Origin: Legionella quinlivanii
GTDB lineage: Bacteria; Pseudomonadota; Gammaproteobacteria; Legionellales; Legionellaceae
Length of the DNA stretch: 64,000 nucleotides
Assembly (NCBI RefSeq): GCF_003265995.1
Contig: NZ_MVJN01000001.1
Location: 124,001 to 188,000, forward strand
Direction: 5' to 3'
A model generated the notes under the pieces. It had not been told where the DNA came from. It saw nothing but the letters and a program-made list of their open reading frames with translations, and did not search any database. The position numbers and the translations under genes were made by a program. This document shows, piece by piece, positions 53,340 to 62,972 of this stretch (positions within the stretch are counted from its first letter, which is position 1; each line of letters starts with the position of its first letter).

Positions 53340-56300
53340 TCATTGCTGTTGTATGGGCTTGCCCAGGCCCCGCTCACTACGCCCGCCGTCTTGAATCCTG
53401 TACAAAATGCAGTAAAAGGCAGGAACCAGGAACATGGTAATGATAGTGCCCACCGTCAGCCCAAACATAATCGTTACTGCCAATGAAACCCAAAAAACGT
53501 CCTGCAATAAAGGAATCACGCCCAAAATGGTAGTTACCGCGGCATTGACTACTGGGGACAGCCGACTGACACCGGCCGATACCACTGCCTCATAGGGCTT
53601 CATTCCTTCCGCAAGATTAATATTGATCTGATCAAGAAGAACAATCGAGTTCTTAATCATCATCCCCGATAAACTCATTGCACCCAGCAACGCGATAAAC
53701 CCAAAAGGAACCCCGGTCATCAGTAAACCTGCTGTTACACCAATCATCGCAAACGGAATGACTGCAATGATAATCAGCGGAGGCCGGTACGAATTAAACA
53801 GCATCACAATAATCATTAACATGATCACAACTGCCGGAAATAATCCAGGCTTTAAGGCACTTGCAGACTCATTACTGCTTTTGTATTCACCATCCCAGGT
53901 GAGTGTATAACCTGGAGGCAGTTTAATTTTTTCAAACTGTGGCAAAATGCTGTTTCTCAATGTACTCGCAGTTACCTGATAAGGAGAACACTGAACGGTG
54001 ATGGCCCTTTTGCGATCCCAGCGCCAGATAATGGGATCCGTCCAGGATAATTCAATACCATCAATTACCTGCGCCACAGGAATTGTTTTACCTGAAAGCG
54101 CGGTACTCACCTGCTGAGCAGGCAGATCGACTGCTGCACGCTCTCGTTCTACCAAAGGCTGACGCAGGATAATAGGAATTAAGTTATCCTCTTCCCGATA
54201 AAGCCCAATGGGTATCCCGTCACTCGCTCTTTTCAAAGCCTGCGCCAGATCGGGACGGGAAATACCTGCCCAACGGGCTCGCTCCTGCTGATAATCAGGA
54301 ACCACTTGTAAAACGCGCTCACGCCAGTCAGTCCTCACGTCAATCGCATAAGGGCTTGCTTTTAGTATTGCCATCGCCTGATCAGCGAGATTGCGCAGTA
54401 TGGCAGGATCGGCATTGGCAGGGCCGCTAAAACGGGCAGCAATCTTCCAGTTATTAAATGCGCCTACCGCGTACTTCCTCACTCTTACCAGCGATTGAGG
54501 GAAAGTTTTCTCATTCCATGCTGGTAAACTGGCCACTAATTTATCGACTTCCTGCAAGTCCTTAACATTAACTATGATCTGCGCGTAAGAAGAGTAAGGA
54601 AATTCGGATTCAACAGGTAAGTAAAATCGGGGCGGTCCCTGACCAATAAAACTGCTGACGCTGACTACACCCGGATCGTCCAGTAGTTTTTTTTCCAGGG
54701 TTTTAACATCAGCTGAAACATCCTGAATTCTTGTGCCTTCCGGCGCCCAATAATCAATCATGACCTGAAAGCGAGAGGAATCAGGAAAATACATAATGGG
54801 TACAAAGCGAAATCCAACGATAGACAATACGAGTAAAGCAATCATGGTCAGGGAAAAAATTAAACGATAACGAATACCTGCTTCAAGCAGAGAACGATAA
54901 GCTCTGTAAAAGCGGCTGTTGTATTGTTGATTATCATCACCGGTTTCCTGAGGCTGTGGCATAAAAGAAATACATAAAAGCGGTGTAACTGTTTGTGACA
55001 GCACCCAGCTTAAAAGTAATGAAACTGCAATCACAGTAAAGAGACTGCCCGCGTATTCTCCTGTGTCATAGCTTGAGGCAAATATAGGATAAAACGCCAT
55101 CGAGGCAACAAGAGTCGCTCCAAGCAACGGCCAGGATGAAATGTCGGCTGCTTCAATGGCTGCGGTTTCGCGATCCATTCCCTTTTTCACACGAATCATA
55201 AATCCATCTGCAACGACAATGGCATTATCCACCATCATTCCCATCGCAATGATTAGCGCCCCTAATGAAACACGCTGGAGATCGATGTGTAATAGTTGCA
55301 TCACGATAAATGTGCCCAGGATCGCCAGAATAAGCCCGGAGACCCCTATGATCATTCCCGCAGTAAAACCCATAGTAAAGGTGAGAACGATCAGCACAAT
55401 AACGACCGCTTCCAGTAAATTAATTAAAAAAGCATTAATTGACTCAGCAACGATATCGGATTGCCATGAAATTTTGTGTATTTCGATTCCTTTCGGCAAA
55501 GCGCTCTGAATTTCATTGATACGCGCGTCAATTGCTTTGCCGACCTCTACCGCATTCACTCCAGATAAGGGGGCTAAAGCAATTCCAATTGAGGGGAGTC
55601 CCGAATAGCGCATTAATTGTTTGGGCGGATCAATGTATTCTTCTTTCACCTCGGCGAAATCACGAATACGGATGATCTCATCGCTTGGTTTACCCGCTTT
55701 AACTTTTAACTCCGGCGTGATGGCTAAATCGCCAATTGCCTCGGCTTTACTAAACTCACCGGTTGGTGCAACTCGAAGACGCTGTTCCTGAAAATCCACA
55801 AAGCCGGCATCTACAACCTGATTTTGTAATTTTAGGGTTCTCTCGAGATCAGCCGTTGTAATTCCTAGCTGTGACAACTGGGTATTGGAAATGTCCAGAT
55901 AGATCCGTTTTTCCTGAACGCCCCATAAATCGACACGAGCCACGCCCGGAACAATGCTTAATTCTTTTTGCAAAATTTTGGTGTAATGTTCCAGTTCCGC
56001 GTAACTGTAGCCGTCTGAACTCACTGCCAGTAAAAACCCAAACACATAGCCGTAATCGTCTCCGACTACAGGCAGACTAGCCCCCGGCGGCAGCTTATCC
56101 TGAATATCTTTTAATTTTTTTCTTAACGTATCCCAGACCTGCGGCAGGCGATCAGACCAGTATTCATTTTTAATATTAACTTTGATAATGGATAGTCCGG
56201 GTCTTGAAATGGAAGAAATATCCTTCACCTCAGACATTTCCTGAATTTTTTTCTCAAGTAAATCAGTTACTTCAAGCTCCACCTGCTCAGCACTGGCACC

Positions 56301-56459
56301 TGGATAATGGGTAGTGATAATCGCAGTTTTTACTGTGAACTCAGGATCTTCCAAACGACCAAGATTGAAAAAGCAGACAGTGCCGGTAATGGTTAATAAC
56401 AACACAAGAAACCAGGCTACTTTTTTACTTTTAACGGCACTATTAGCCAATGAGCTCAT
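53340..56459 (-). CDS. RND-family efflux transporter, inner-membrane permease
   Basis: 1039 residues of the AcrB-like HAE family. Twelve helices fit two homologous halves. TM4 carries the proton-relay aspartate in MGMMVDNAIVVADG, and LEDPEFTVKTAIITTHYPGA near residue 35 resembles the TriC/VexK branch. The second half has FGFIALLGAMSLSGMMIKNSIV. The start ATG overlaps the stop of the upstream fusion-protein gene by four bases. No outer-membrane TolC-type gene is adjacent, so a shared TolC is probable. Substrate cannot be predicted. Confidence 0.9.
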   Translation of the reverse strand: MSSLANSAVKSKKVAWFLVLLLTITGTVCFFNLGRLEDPEFTVKTAIITTHYPGASAEQVELEVTDLLEKKIQEMSEVKDISSISRPGLSIIKVNIKNEYWSDRLPQVWDTLRKKLKDIQDKLPPGASLPVVGDDYGYVFGFLLAVSSDGYSYAELEHYTKILQKELSIVPGVARVDLWGVQEKRIYLDISNTQLSQLGITTADLERTLKLQNQVVDAGFVDFQEQRLRVAPTGEFSKAEAIGDLAITPELKVKAGKPSDEIIRIRDFAEVKEEYIDPPKQLMRYSGLPSIGIALAPLSGVNAVEVGKAIDARINEIQSALPKGIEIHKISWQSDIVAESINAFLINLLEAVVIVLIVLTFTMGFTAGMIIGVSGLILAILGTFIVMQLLHIDLQRVSLGALIIAMGMMVDNAIVVADGFMIRVKKGMDRETAAIEAADISSWPLLGATLVASMAFYPIFASSYDTGEYAGSLFTVIAVSLLLSWVLSQTVTPLLCISFMPQPQETGDDNQQYNSRFYRAYRSLLEAGIRYRLIFSLTMIALLVLSIVGFRFVPIMYFPDSSRFQVMIDYWAPEGTRIQDVSADVKTLEKKLLDDPGVVSVSSFIGQGPPRFYLPVESEFPYSSYAQIIVNVKDLQEVDKLVASLPAWNEKTFPQSLVRVRKYAVGAFNNWKIAARFSGPANADPAILRNLADQAMAILKASPYAIDVRTDWRERVLQVVPDYQQERARWAGISRPDLAQALKRASDGIPIGLYREEDNLIPIILRQPLVERERAAVDLPAQQVSTALSGKTIPVAQVIDGIELSWTDPIIWRWDRKRAITVQCSPYQVTASTLRNSILPQFEKIKLPPGYTLTWDGEYKSSNESASALKPGLFPAVVIMLMIIVMLFNSYRPPLIIIAVIPFAMIGVTAGLLMTGVPFGFIALLGAMSLSGMMIKNSIVLLDQININLAEGMKPYEAVVSAGVSRLSPVVNAAVTTILGVIPLLQDVFWVSLAVTIMFGLTVGTIITMFLVPAFYCILYRIQDGGRSERGLGKPIQQQ

Positions 56460-57535
56460 TTTTTCTTATCTTCTTGATTTAAAATACTAACCACATCGCC
56501 TTCCTTAAGACTATGGATTCCAGCAATCACCAGCCAATCCCCGGATTTTATGCCTTTCAGGACGGATAGTCCGGTTGGGGTTAACTCGCCTATCTGAATT
56601 TCCTGCTGATGAACGCGGCCGCTTTCTGGATCAACCAGCCAAACAAATGTTTTATTACTGTCTCCCACAGTCAATACCGCTGATACCGGCACTGTTAATT
56701 CAGACTGTGTATTTTGTTTCTTGATTACCCCCTTCGCCTTGCCTGCCATACCTGGCAAAATTTCAATATCTTTTGGCTGTTGCAAGAGCAGGGTCACAGG
56801 GTAGGTGCGAGTATCCGGAGAGGCTTCGTTGCTGATTTCCTTAATCTGAGCGGGAATGGAGTGCGTGGGAAATGCATCAAACTGCACTACGATATTGCTT
56901 ACTGAGGACATGAGACTAATGGCACTTTCAGGAATTTGAATCACCATTTCAATTTCTGAAATATTAAGCAACCTTGCTACCTGCTGGTGACTGGAAATCG
57001 TCTGGAAATTTTCAACATATAAGTTAGCAATCTGACCATCAAATGGCGCCTTGATAACACTGTCTACTAATGCTTTTTCGGCTAACTCCAGATTGGATTG
57101 CGCCATAATCCATTTTGACTCGACCAAATCATAATCTGATTTGGAAATGTGACCTTTTCCTACCAGTTCCTTAGCGCGCTGATAATTTTGCTTATCGCGC
57201 ATGAATTCCGCCTTGGCAGCCTTTACCTTCGCCTGAAAATCCCTGGGATCCAGCTTGGCGACCAGATCCCCTTTTTTAATTTTGTCACCGATTTTAACGG
57301 GTAGTTCAATGAGTGATCCGGCTACATTAAAAGAAAGCTCAACTTCCTGAGACGCTTTGGCCTTCCCTGGGAAAAATCGGCCATCGAGTGCTGTGGCGTT
57401 TCCTATTTGAATGGCTTTGACCGGTCGTGCCTTGGCAGAAGTTTCATTGTTGTTTTCATTTTCGCTGCAAGATAAAAGTAATAAAGTTGCAATCGCGTAT
57501 CCCACATAACACAAGCCTCTTGGAAACAGCTTCAT
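56456..57535 (-). CDS. RND efflux periplasmic adaptor (membrane fusion) lipoprotein
   Basis: 359 residues with a lipoprotein signal (IATLLLLSCSENEN, lipobox cysteine near residue 23). The lipoyl/biotinyl-like hairpin begins around VELSFNVAGSLIELPVKIG DKIKKGDLV. A coiled-coil hairpin follows (AEFMRDKQNYQRAKELVGKG) and then beta-barrel parts (VIKAPFDGQIANLYVEN). It links the permease to an outer-membrane channel. AAGG precedes the ATG. The gene is the first of a two-gene pump unit. It lies 77 bases after the RhoGEF-like gene, same strand, and may have its own promoter. Confidence 0.88.
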   Translation of the reverse strand: MKLFPRGLCYVGYAIATLLLLSCSENENNNETSAKARPVKAIQIGNATALDGRFFPGKAKASQEVELSFNVAGSLIELPVKIGDKIKKGDLVAKLDPRDFQAKVKAAKAEFMRDKQNYQRAKELVGKGHISKSDYDLVESKWIMAQSNLELAEKALVDSVIKAPFDGQIANLYVENFQTISSHQQVARLLNISEIEMVIQIPESAISLMSSVSNIVVQFDAFPTHSIPAQIKEISNEASPDTRTYPVTLLLQQPKDIEILPGMAGKAKGVIKKQNTQSELTVPVSAVLTVGDSNKTFVWLVDPESGRVHQQEIQIGELTPTGLSVLKGIKSGDWLVIAGIHSLKEGDVVSILNQEDKKK

Positions 57536-57612
57536 GATTATCCTTAATTTCAGTGGTCCTTTTTCCCGTACAGACGGAATTCGTCCTTACTCCAAACGCC
57601 TGATTCAAACTA

Positions 57613-58626
57613 TCACGGCCCGCTCATGCCAGCGGTTTCTGATGCCTCAAGTTCAGCATTCGCTTCAGGCTTTACCTCATCCTTTATCTGAGCCAGTGAC
57701 GCTTTCATTTGGTTTGTAATTGCAACCGACTTTGTTTGCAGGTTTATTCCTGTAACAGCATGGAACAAACGGGCCAAACAATCAAGAATTCCTCCATGTT
57801 TGCCTAGCTCGGTTTTTTGCGCAGCTTCAATTTCTTTTGTGGTTTGCTGTTTAAATTCATCAGGGGTTATTTGAGCCTTGGCATAACGTTCCCGCAAATC
57901 AGATAAAGTATTTGAAAGTTTTACAGCTTGTTCACCGGCAACACTGTTCCTGCTCGACAGGCGCATACTTTCCTTTTTCAATTGTTCGAGATTTTGGTCG
58001 ATAATACCCAGGTAATTATCTTTTTCTGCTTTAGCATTCTCAAAATGCTCGGCAAAATCCATCACTTTATCTAAAGAGCGGTTAAGTGCGGACTTTAAAT
58101 TTTCAGACTGAGAGCTTTTTTCTGCCTGTCCTTGCAAAGCTCCAATCAGAAGGGGGTAGCGCATCAGATGCTGCATTGGAACAATTGCCACATTTTCTAC
58201 TGAATTTAAAGAGATTTGCTGACTCGCATCAGAATGCGCTTCGTTATATGTCTTGACTGCATTTTCGACTTCCTGACTATATTCCGGCTGGATCAATGCA
58301 GCTTTTTCCAAGTGGCTGATAAATTCAGCAAAACGAGGGCTTTGAATAAGCTCCGCTAATCTGTCAACGACTGTTTCCAGATTGTCCTCTTCACTGGTAA
58401 TAAGCTTGTCAATTTCCATTTTTTCATAAGAAGATATTAAGGCATCAACCTCTTTAATATACGAATCCATTTCATGATTTTCATTAACCCGATTAAGGAA
58501 ATCAGAAAGCTTATTAAAACTGGCGTAAGCCGTTTCAGCCTTGGCGATGATTTCTTCAAAGGCATAGGCTGCTTTGGAATCAGATTTAGCTACCCAATTG
58601 GCGCGCAGTTCTCTCTTATCTTTCAT
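57613..58626 (-). CDS. RhoGEF (DH-domain)-like protein, candidate Dot/Icm effector
   Basis: 337 residues, almost all helical, no signal peptide. Residues 20-210 resemble a Dbl-homology domain. The most telling segment is CR3: VAIVPMQHLMRYPLLIGALQ (about 146-165), matching the P-x-QR-x-x-RYPLLL pattern of eukaryotic Rho guanine-nucleotide exchange factors, followed by a helix with NLKSALNRSLDKVMDFAEHF. Bacteria lack Rho GTPases, so the natural target would be a host GTPase. The C-terminus is acidic (PEANAELEASETAGMSGP), as in many Dot/Icm substrates. Activity and secretion are inference. It is transcribed divergently from a MICAL-like monooxygenase across 132 AT-rich bases. Confidence 0.7.
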   Translation of the reverse strand: MKDKRELRANWVAKSDSKAAYAFEEIIAKAETAYASFNKLSDFLNRVNENHEMDSYIKEVDALISSYEKMEIDKLITSEEDNLETVVDRLAELIQSPRFAEFISHLEKAALIQPEYSQEVENAVKTYNEAHSDASQQISLNSVENVAIVPMQHLMRYPLLIGALQGQAEKSSQSENLKSALNRSLDKVMDFAEHFENAKAEKDNYLGIIDQNLEQLKKESMRLSSRNSVAGEQAVKLSNTLSDLRERYAKAQITPDEFKQQTTKEIEAAQKTELGKHGGILDCLARLFHAVTGINLQTKSVAITNQMKASLAQIKDEVKPEANAELEASETAGMSGP

Positions 58627-58758
58627 CTTTTACAAATCAGTAAGGGAATCTTACTTAAAATATAGATCTAATTCTCACAAAACTCATTTTATTAACAATT
58701 TGTTAATATTTATACAATATAATTCCTTTAAACATGCCTTTTATGTGGCGTTAATTTT

Positions 58759-60750
58759 ATGAAAAGAGAAGAAGTCGACACCCTGATTGTAGGTGCTGGC
58801 CCATCGGGTCTATTACATGCCATTGGACTGCTTCAAAAAAATCCCCAGAAAAAAATTCTGATATTGGAAAAACGCGAAGAATACACGCGAAATCACGTAG
58901 TTCGCTTTAAATACTCCAAACTGGAAGAATATATAAAAACAATAGGCGGGGAAAACATACCGGAACTAACTGATCTGGTAAAACGTCTTAAGAAAAATCC
59001 AGCAATCCGAATTAATGAACTGGAAGGAATATTAAAAGTAGCGGCAAAGGGATTGGGCGCCGAAATTGAATATGACGAGGTTAAAGATGTTCAGTCGCAA
59101 GTTTTTGATAAATATCCTAATCTGGATTTGCTGATTGGATCGGATGGTACTCACAGCACTGTTTCAAAGCAGGTGTTTGGCGAAGATAACCAGATTAAGC
59201 ACTCTTTTGATTATGTGCTCCAGGTACGATTTGAGGTAACAGGTCCAAAGCCAAATGCCATTGATTTACCCAGCTGGCCTTCTTATTTACAAGCCTATGG
59301 TGTGGCTGGTGAAGAAGTAATGGGTAAAACAGTGGATGGTAAAACACCGATTACCATGCAGATCATGATTTCCAAGGAAGATTTTGATGCCTTGACTCCG
59401 CATGCCACATCAAAAACCCCTATTCGTCCTTTTAATGACGCCGAAACCAAACTGGACAAAGTTCCTGATGAAATCATGCAGAAAGTGAAAGGCTATCTTG
59501 GTTTACGGCTTGCGCATTATACAAATAACAATGCGGGCGAACACATCGATATGAGCGATGTTCGCCTGAGCGTTAATGAGGCCCCTGCAACAAGGGCAAA
59601 ATCAGTTCTTACGTTTAAAGAGGTCGGCGACCGGAAAGTCACGGTAATGCTGGCTGGGGATGCGGCACTAGGTCTTTCTTATTTTAAAGGGGTAGATGCC
59701 TGTCTGGAAAATGCGTCTCATGCACTGAATGCCCTTAATACAGATTCACCAGAGCAACGCACTGAACAACTCGAGGAATATTCAGAATGGTTTGATAAAG
59801 ATCTAGCACCTCGAAAAGTAAATGAAGTCGCCCAGTACAGCAAATACGGCGCGCGTCTTCCTGTTGCGATTTTTGCTTTCTTAAACCGATTGCTTGGACG
59901 TGATTTTGCAATGAATACTGCGCAGGCTGAGCGTTTTGCTGATTTATATCATGGCAATCAGCGGGAAGTTCAAAAAAATGGCGCCTCACAGGATATTCTG
60001 AATACCCCCTATCCGCATCGCAGCAACTACTTTATGTCGGTACTCAATACCACCCCCACACCCGTGTCTGAGCACATGAAAACTATTGGCAAACATTTCC
60101 AAAAGTTTTTTACGACGTATAAATCCAATAATTACCTTTACAAGGATTTATTACAACCACTCAATGCAGTCAAAAATATAATTGAGGGGGCTTTAAAAAT
60201 TGGCTTATCGCCTCTGATGTTTTTGATAGCAACACCGATCAATTTATTCAGCACCAGAAAACTTAAAACTGGCTGGGAACAGGTAAAGTCCAGTTTTTCG
60301 GCAACCGTAGGCAGGATGGGAGACGGATTTGGGCAATTGGGTGTAGGAATCACTTTGGCTCTCACCGCTGTCTTGATGCCGATAAAAGTAGTGGTCAATA
60401 GTATTACGACTGCTCGTGCAGAACCGCGTAAAATTGAAAATAATCCGGGCATGGCTAAATTGATAAAAGAGGCAAAGAAAGTTGATCATGAAGAAATGTC
60501 TGTCAATAAAATGAATGCCCTGCGTATTGACATGCATCGCAAACTTGAAAAATCCCTCGATAGACATCAGAAAACAGATATTTCAGTTGAGGAAGAGCGC
60601 AAAGCATATAAGGCCTGTCAGCCCAGCAATCCGGAATCCTATAAACAGTATTTCAAACTGTTTAAACCAGCGCCTCAAAGTCCGGTTGAGGGCAGTAAAG
60701 CAGCTAACGATGCTGCAATAGACCCGACAGAAACCACCTTAGGCAAATAA
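58759..60750 (+). CDS. FAD-dependent monooxygenase, MICAL-like N-terminal domain, with long C-terminal extension
   Basis: 663 residues. The FAD-binding GAGPSG motif is at 12-17, then LILEKREEYTRNHVVRF (about 34-50), close to the VEKRTKFSRHNVLHL stretch in human MICAL. IRINELEGILKVAAKGLGAE matches MICAL's QLQLLLLKVALLLG region. The second FAD motif is VMLAGDAALGLSYF (about 297-310), and EVAQYSKYG recalls MICAL's NVAQYG. Residues about 475-555 hold two hydrophobic stretches that could insert in a membrane, followed by a charged coil. MICALs oxidise actin methionines; whether this enzyme targets actin is inference, and another PHBH-type hydroxylase is possible. A candidate effector, divergent from the RhoGEF-like gene. 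Confidence 0.7.
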   Translation: MKREEVDTLIVGAGPSGLLHAIGLLQKNPQKKILILEKREEYTRNHVVRFKYSKLEEYIKTIGGENIPELTDLVKRLKKNPAIRINELEGILKVAAKGLGAEIEYDEVKDVQSQVFDKYPNLDLLIGSDGTHSTVSKQVFGEDNQIKHSFDYVLQVRFEVTGPKPNAIDLPSWPSYLQAYGVAGEEVMGKTVDGKTPITMQIMISKEDFDALTPHATSKTPIRPFNDAETKLDKVPDEIMQKVKGYLGLRLAHYTNNNAGEHIDMSDVRLSVNEAPATRAKSVLTFKEVGDRKVTVMLAGDAALGLSYFKGVDACLENASHALNALNTDSPEQRTEQLEEYSEWFDKDLAPRKVNEVAQYSKYGARLPVAIFAFLNRLLGRDFAMNTAQAERFADLYHGNQREVQKNGASQDILNTPYPHRSNYFMSVLNTTPTPVSEHMKTIGKHFQKFFTTYKSNNYLYKDLLQPLNAVKNIIEGALKIGLSPLMFLIATPINLFSTRKLKTGWEQVKSSFSATVGRMGDGFGQLGVGITLALTAVLMPIKVVVNSITTARAEPRKIENNPGMAKLIKEAKKVDHEEMSVNKMNALRIDMHRKLEKSLDRHQKTDISVEEERKAYKACQPSNPESYKQYFKLFKPAPQSPVEGSKAANDAAIDPTETTLGK

Positions 60751-60752
60751 TG

Positions 60753-61391
60753 CTACACAGGCTCAAATAACTGAAGCAGACGTTCCTGTAAAGGCCGGGC
60801 GATTGCAAGCCCTGCCTTTTCTGGCGAGCCTGCATTGAAAGGCGGCTCAGGATCGTATTCGATGCCAAGTTGCAAGGTTTCAGCCACTTGTTGACCCGCC
60901 ACTTTAGCAGCCAGCAGTAAAGCCATATCGATTCCTGCTGATACGCCGGCAGCGCTGATAATTTTGCCATCCTCGACAATCCGCTCCGAAACAGGTTCAG
61001 CCCCCCAAATCCTTAATCTGTCTATAACAGCCCAATGACTAGTGGCACGCTTGCCCTGCAAAAGCCCAGCCGCTCCCAGGATTAAACTGCCTGTACAGAC
61101 AGAAGTTGTCCACTGAGTCGTATTATGAATTGATTTTATCCAGTCGAGTATTTCTGGCTCATGGGAAAGACTGGTTGCCTTACAGCCTCCGGGAATCACC
61201 AGAATATCGGTTTCCATGACATCCGATAAGGCATAATCCGCTATCAACTGCAGACCCAAACCGGTCTGTACTCTTCCTGCCTGTTTGGCCACACGTTGCA
61301 CAGTAACTCCTGGTAAACGCGCTAAAACTTCATGCGGCCCAATACTATCGAGAGTTGTCATCTCGTTATAAAATAAAAAGCAGATTCGCAT
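60753..61391 (-). CDS. DJ-1/PfpI family protein, isonitrile-hydratase-like
   Basis: 212 residues. The nucleophile-elbow cysteine lies in SVCTGSLILGAAGLLQGK (about 96-113), followed by RATSHWAV, the layout of the AraC-type/isonitrile hydratase branch of the DJ-1 superfamily. DILVIPGGCKATSL precedes it. There is no DNA-binding domain, so it is an enzyme rather than a GATase1-type regulator. AGGAG precedes the ATG, eight bases after the stop of the upstream M20 peptidase gene, suggesting one transcript. Its stop is two bases from the stop of the convergent monooxygenase gene. The reaction is uncertain. Confidence 0.8.
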   Translation of the reverse strand: MRICFLFYNEMTTLDSIGPHEVLARLPGVTVQRVAKQAGRVQTGLGLQLIADYALSDVMETDILVIPGGCKATSLSHEPEILDWIKSIHNTTQWTTSVCTGSLILGAAGLLQGKRATSHWAVIDRLRIWGAEPVSERIVEDGKIISAAGVSAGIDMALLLAAKVAGQQVAETLQLGIEYDPEPPFNAGSPEKAGLAIARPLQERLLQLFEPV

Positions 61392-61399
61392 TAACGCTC

Positions 61400-62719
61400 C
61401 TAGTTTTCCTGTGTCAGCTGGTAGATTAATAAAGCAGCACGTTCGGTTTGAATTCCCAAAGAAGCAATATCCAGGGTTTCTTTTTCTGAATGAATACCTG
61501 AACCTGCTGGTCCGAGGCCAGCCAGTGACGCCTCGACTTCTGATGCAATGAATGAAATATCCCCAGCTCCTCTCAAGACAGGATCCAGTGGTTTAATCGC
61601 TCCATAACCAAGCTGGCTGCTTGCCTGACTGTACTTTTCCAGTAATTTTAAATTGCTTTCAGTAGGAGACATGGCAGGAATCCCATCCTGAAATCTGATG
61701 ATGGCATTGGTACCGGTCAGATGGGAGTTAATAATTGCCGCTATTTTTTGCTGAGCGGCTTCTTTTTGCTGTTCACTGATAAAGCGCAGGTCCCCATTTG
61801 CCACTGCCGCTTTGGCAATGACGTTTCCTTTACCAAAACCCTCCCCTCGGGAATCCTTATTGTCATAGTCAACACTGGTACCGCCTAAAATAAAGCCAGG
61901 ATTGAATGATAAATACTTTTCACCAGCTAGCTGCTCACGCATGGTATCCAGAATTCGTACCAATTCATAGATGGCACCGTAGCTGACACCCTGCTGAAAA
62001 ATTTGTGAAGAATGCGATTCAGTACCCTGACTGGTCATTACCCAATTGGTTATTCCCCGCCGGGCAATTGTTGCAGTATCCATAGTGACTGCTCCTTCAA
62101 AATCCAGAGCTATATCGCAATGTTTGGCAACTTCTTTAAGCGGCTTTCTTGAAATGGAAGTCGGTTTGCCGGAGTCTTCCTCATCACCGGTTAACACCAC
62201 GGTAATATTGGCATCATTAAGAAGGTTGTTCGCTTGTAAGGCTTTTAAGGCATAAAGGATAACGATATCCCCTCCTTTATCATCGACAACGCCCGGCCCC
62301 ATTGCAAAATTTGCTTCGCGCTTAAATTGCTGAAAAGGACTGTTAAGAGGGAAAACCGTATCCAGATGACCTATTAAAAGCAGACGCTTCCCTTTTTTAC
62401 CTGGATGCTCGGCAATCAATGTTCCAGCCCGCTGCATGGAGGGCGGCTCTTCTTCCCAGCGCAGTTTAAAACCCAGGGCCTCAAATTCGCTCTTAAGAAT
62501 TGAACCCACTTTGCGAACACCAGAAATATTGCTGGTACCGCTGTTGATATTCACCAGCTGCTCTAATAATGAAAGCTGCTCTTGCTGATGAGCCGATACA
62601 AACTGCTTGATTTGCTGTTCAGGCGGCTGATTGGCTGTTGCTTCACTTGAAGCAAAACCCATCATGAGAAGTACACAAACCATTCGTTGAAGCGAGTATA
62701 GCCTATTTCCTAACCGCAT
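61400..62719 (-). CDS. Exported M20-family metallopeptidase (glutamate carboxypeptidase-like)
   Basis: 439 residues from the ATG complementary to 62717-62719, which follows GGAGGGG; a TTG nine codons earlier is the alternative. The signal peptide is MRLGNRLYSLQRMVCVLLMM..., cleaved near ATANQ. The zinc-binding residues of the M20 clan are visible in LLLIGHLDTVFP, MGPGVVDDKGGDI, LTGDEEDSGKP, ALDFEGAVT and PAGSGIHSEKE. It would act in the periplasm or outside the cell on peptides or amino-acid conjugates, as carboxypeptidase G2-like proteins do. It is the first gene of a pair with the DJ-1-type gene. A family B element lies just upstream. Confidence 0.86.
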   Translation of the reverse strand: MRLGNRLYSLQRMVCVLLMMGFASSEATANQPPEQQIKQFVSAHQQEQLSLLEQLVNINSGTSNISGVRKVGSILKSEFEALGFKLRWEEEPPSMQRAGTLIAEHPGKKGKRLLLIGHLDTVFPLNSPFQQFKREANFAMGPGVVDDKGGDIVILYALKALQANNLLNDANITVVLTGDEEDSGKPTSISRKPLKEVAKHCDIALDFEGAVTMDTATIARRGITNWVMTSQGTESHSSQIFQQGVSYGAIYELVRILDTMREQLAGEKYLSFNPGFILGGTSVDYDNKDSRGEGFGKGNVIAKAAVANGDLRFISEQQKEAAQQKIAAIINSHLTGTNAIIRFQDGIPAMSPTESNLKLLEKYSQASSQLGYGAIKPLDPVLRGAGDISFIASEVEASLAGLGPAGSGIHSEKETLDIASLGIQTERAALLIYQLTQEN

Positions 62720-62761
62720 TTTCCCCTCCATAAAAGTCCGCACCAATTAATCTTGGCTGGT

Positions 62762-62884
62762 TTGTCATTCCCGCGAAGGCGGGAATCCATTCCGGCAGTC
62801 GGCATCAAAGCTAGCTTAGAGGTGGATCCCCGCCTTCGCGGGGATGACAGTTTATTATACAATTGAGCCTAATTTAATGGCAGT
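62762..62884. repeat. Family B element, one terminal repeat lost
   Basis: The right end AATTTAATGGCAGT (ending 62884) and the inner palindrome (TGTCATTCCCGCGAAGGCGG and CCGCCTTCGCGGGGATGACA) are present. The left terminus is truncated next to the M20 gene start. It shares TATACAATTGAGC with the copy at 29762-29909. Confidence 0.7.
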
Positions 62885-62972
62885 ATCAGCAGGTTCCATG
62901 TATGTTCGCGGCATCCATAAACAAGTCCACCTGCTGAAAGCTGCATCCATCCACACTCGTAATATAACAACT

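Noticed and set aside
58627-58758. PmrA- or CpxR-like boxes between the RhoGEF-like and MICAL-like genes
   Set aside because: AT-rich motifs such as TTAACAATTTGTTAATA are present, but no arrangement matches a full regulator consensus with confidence.
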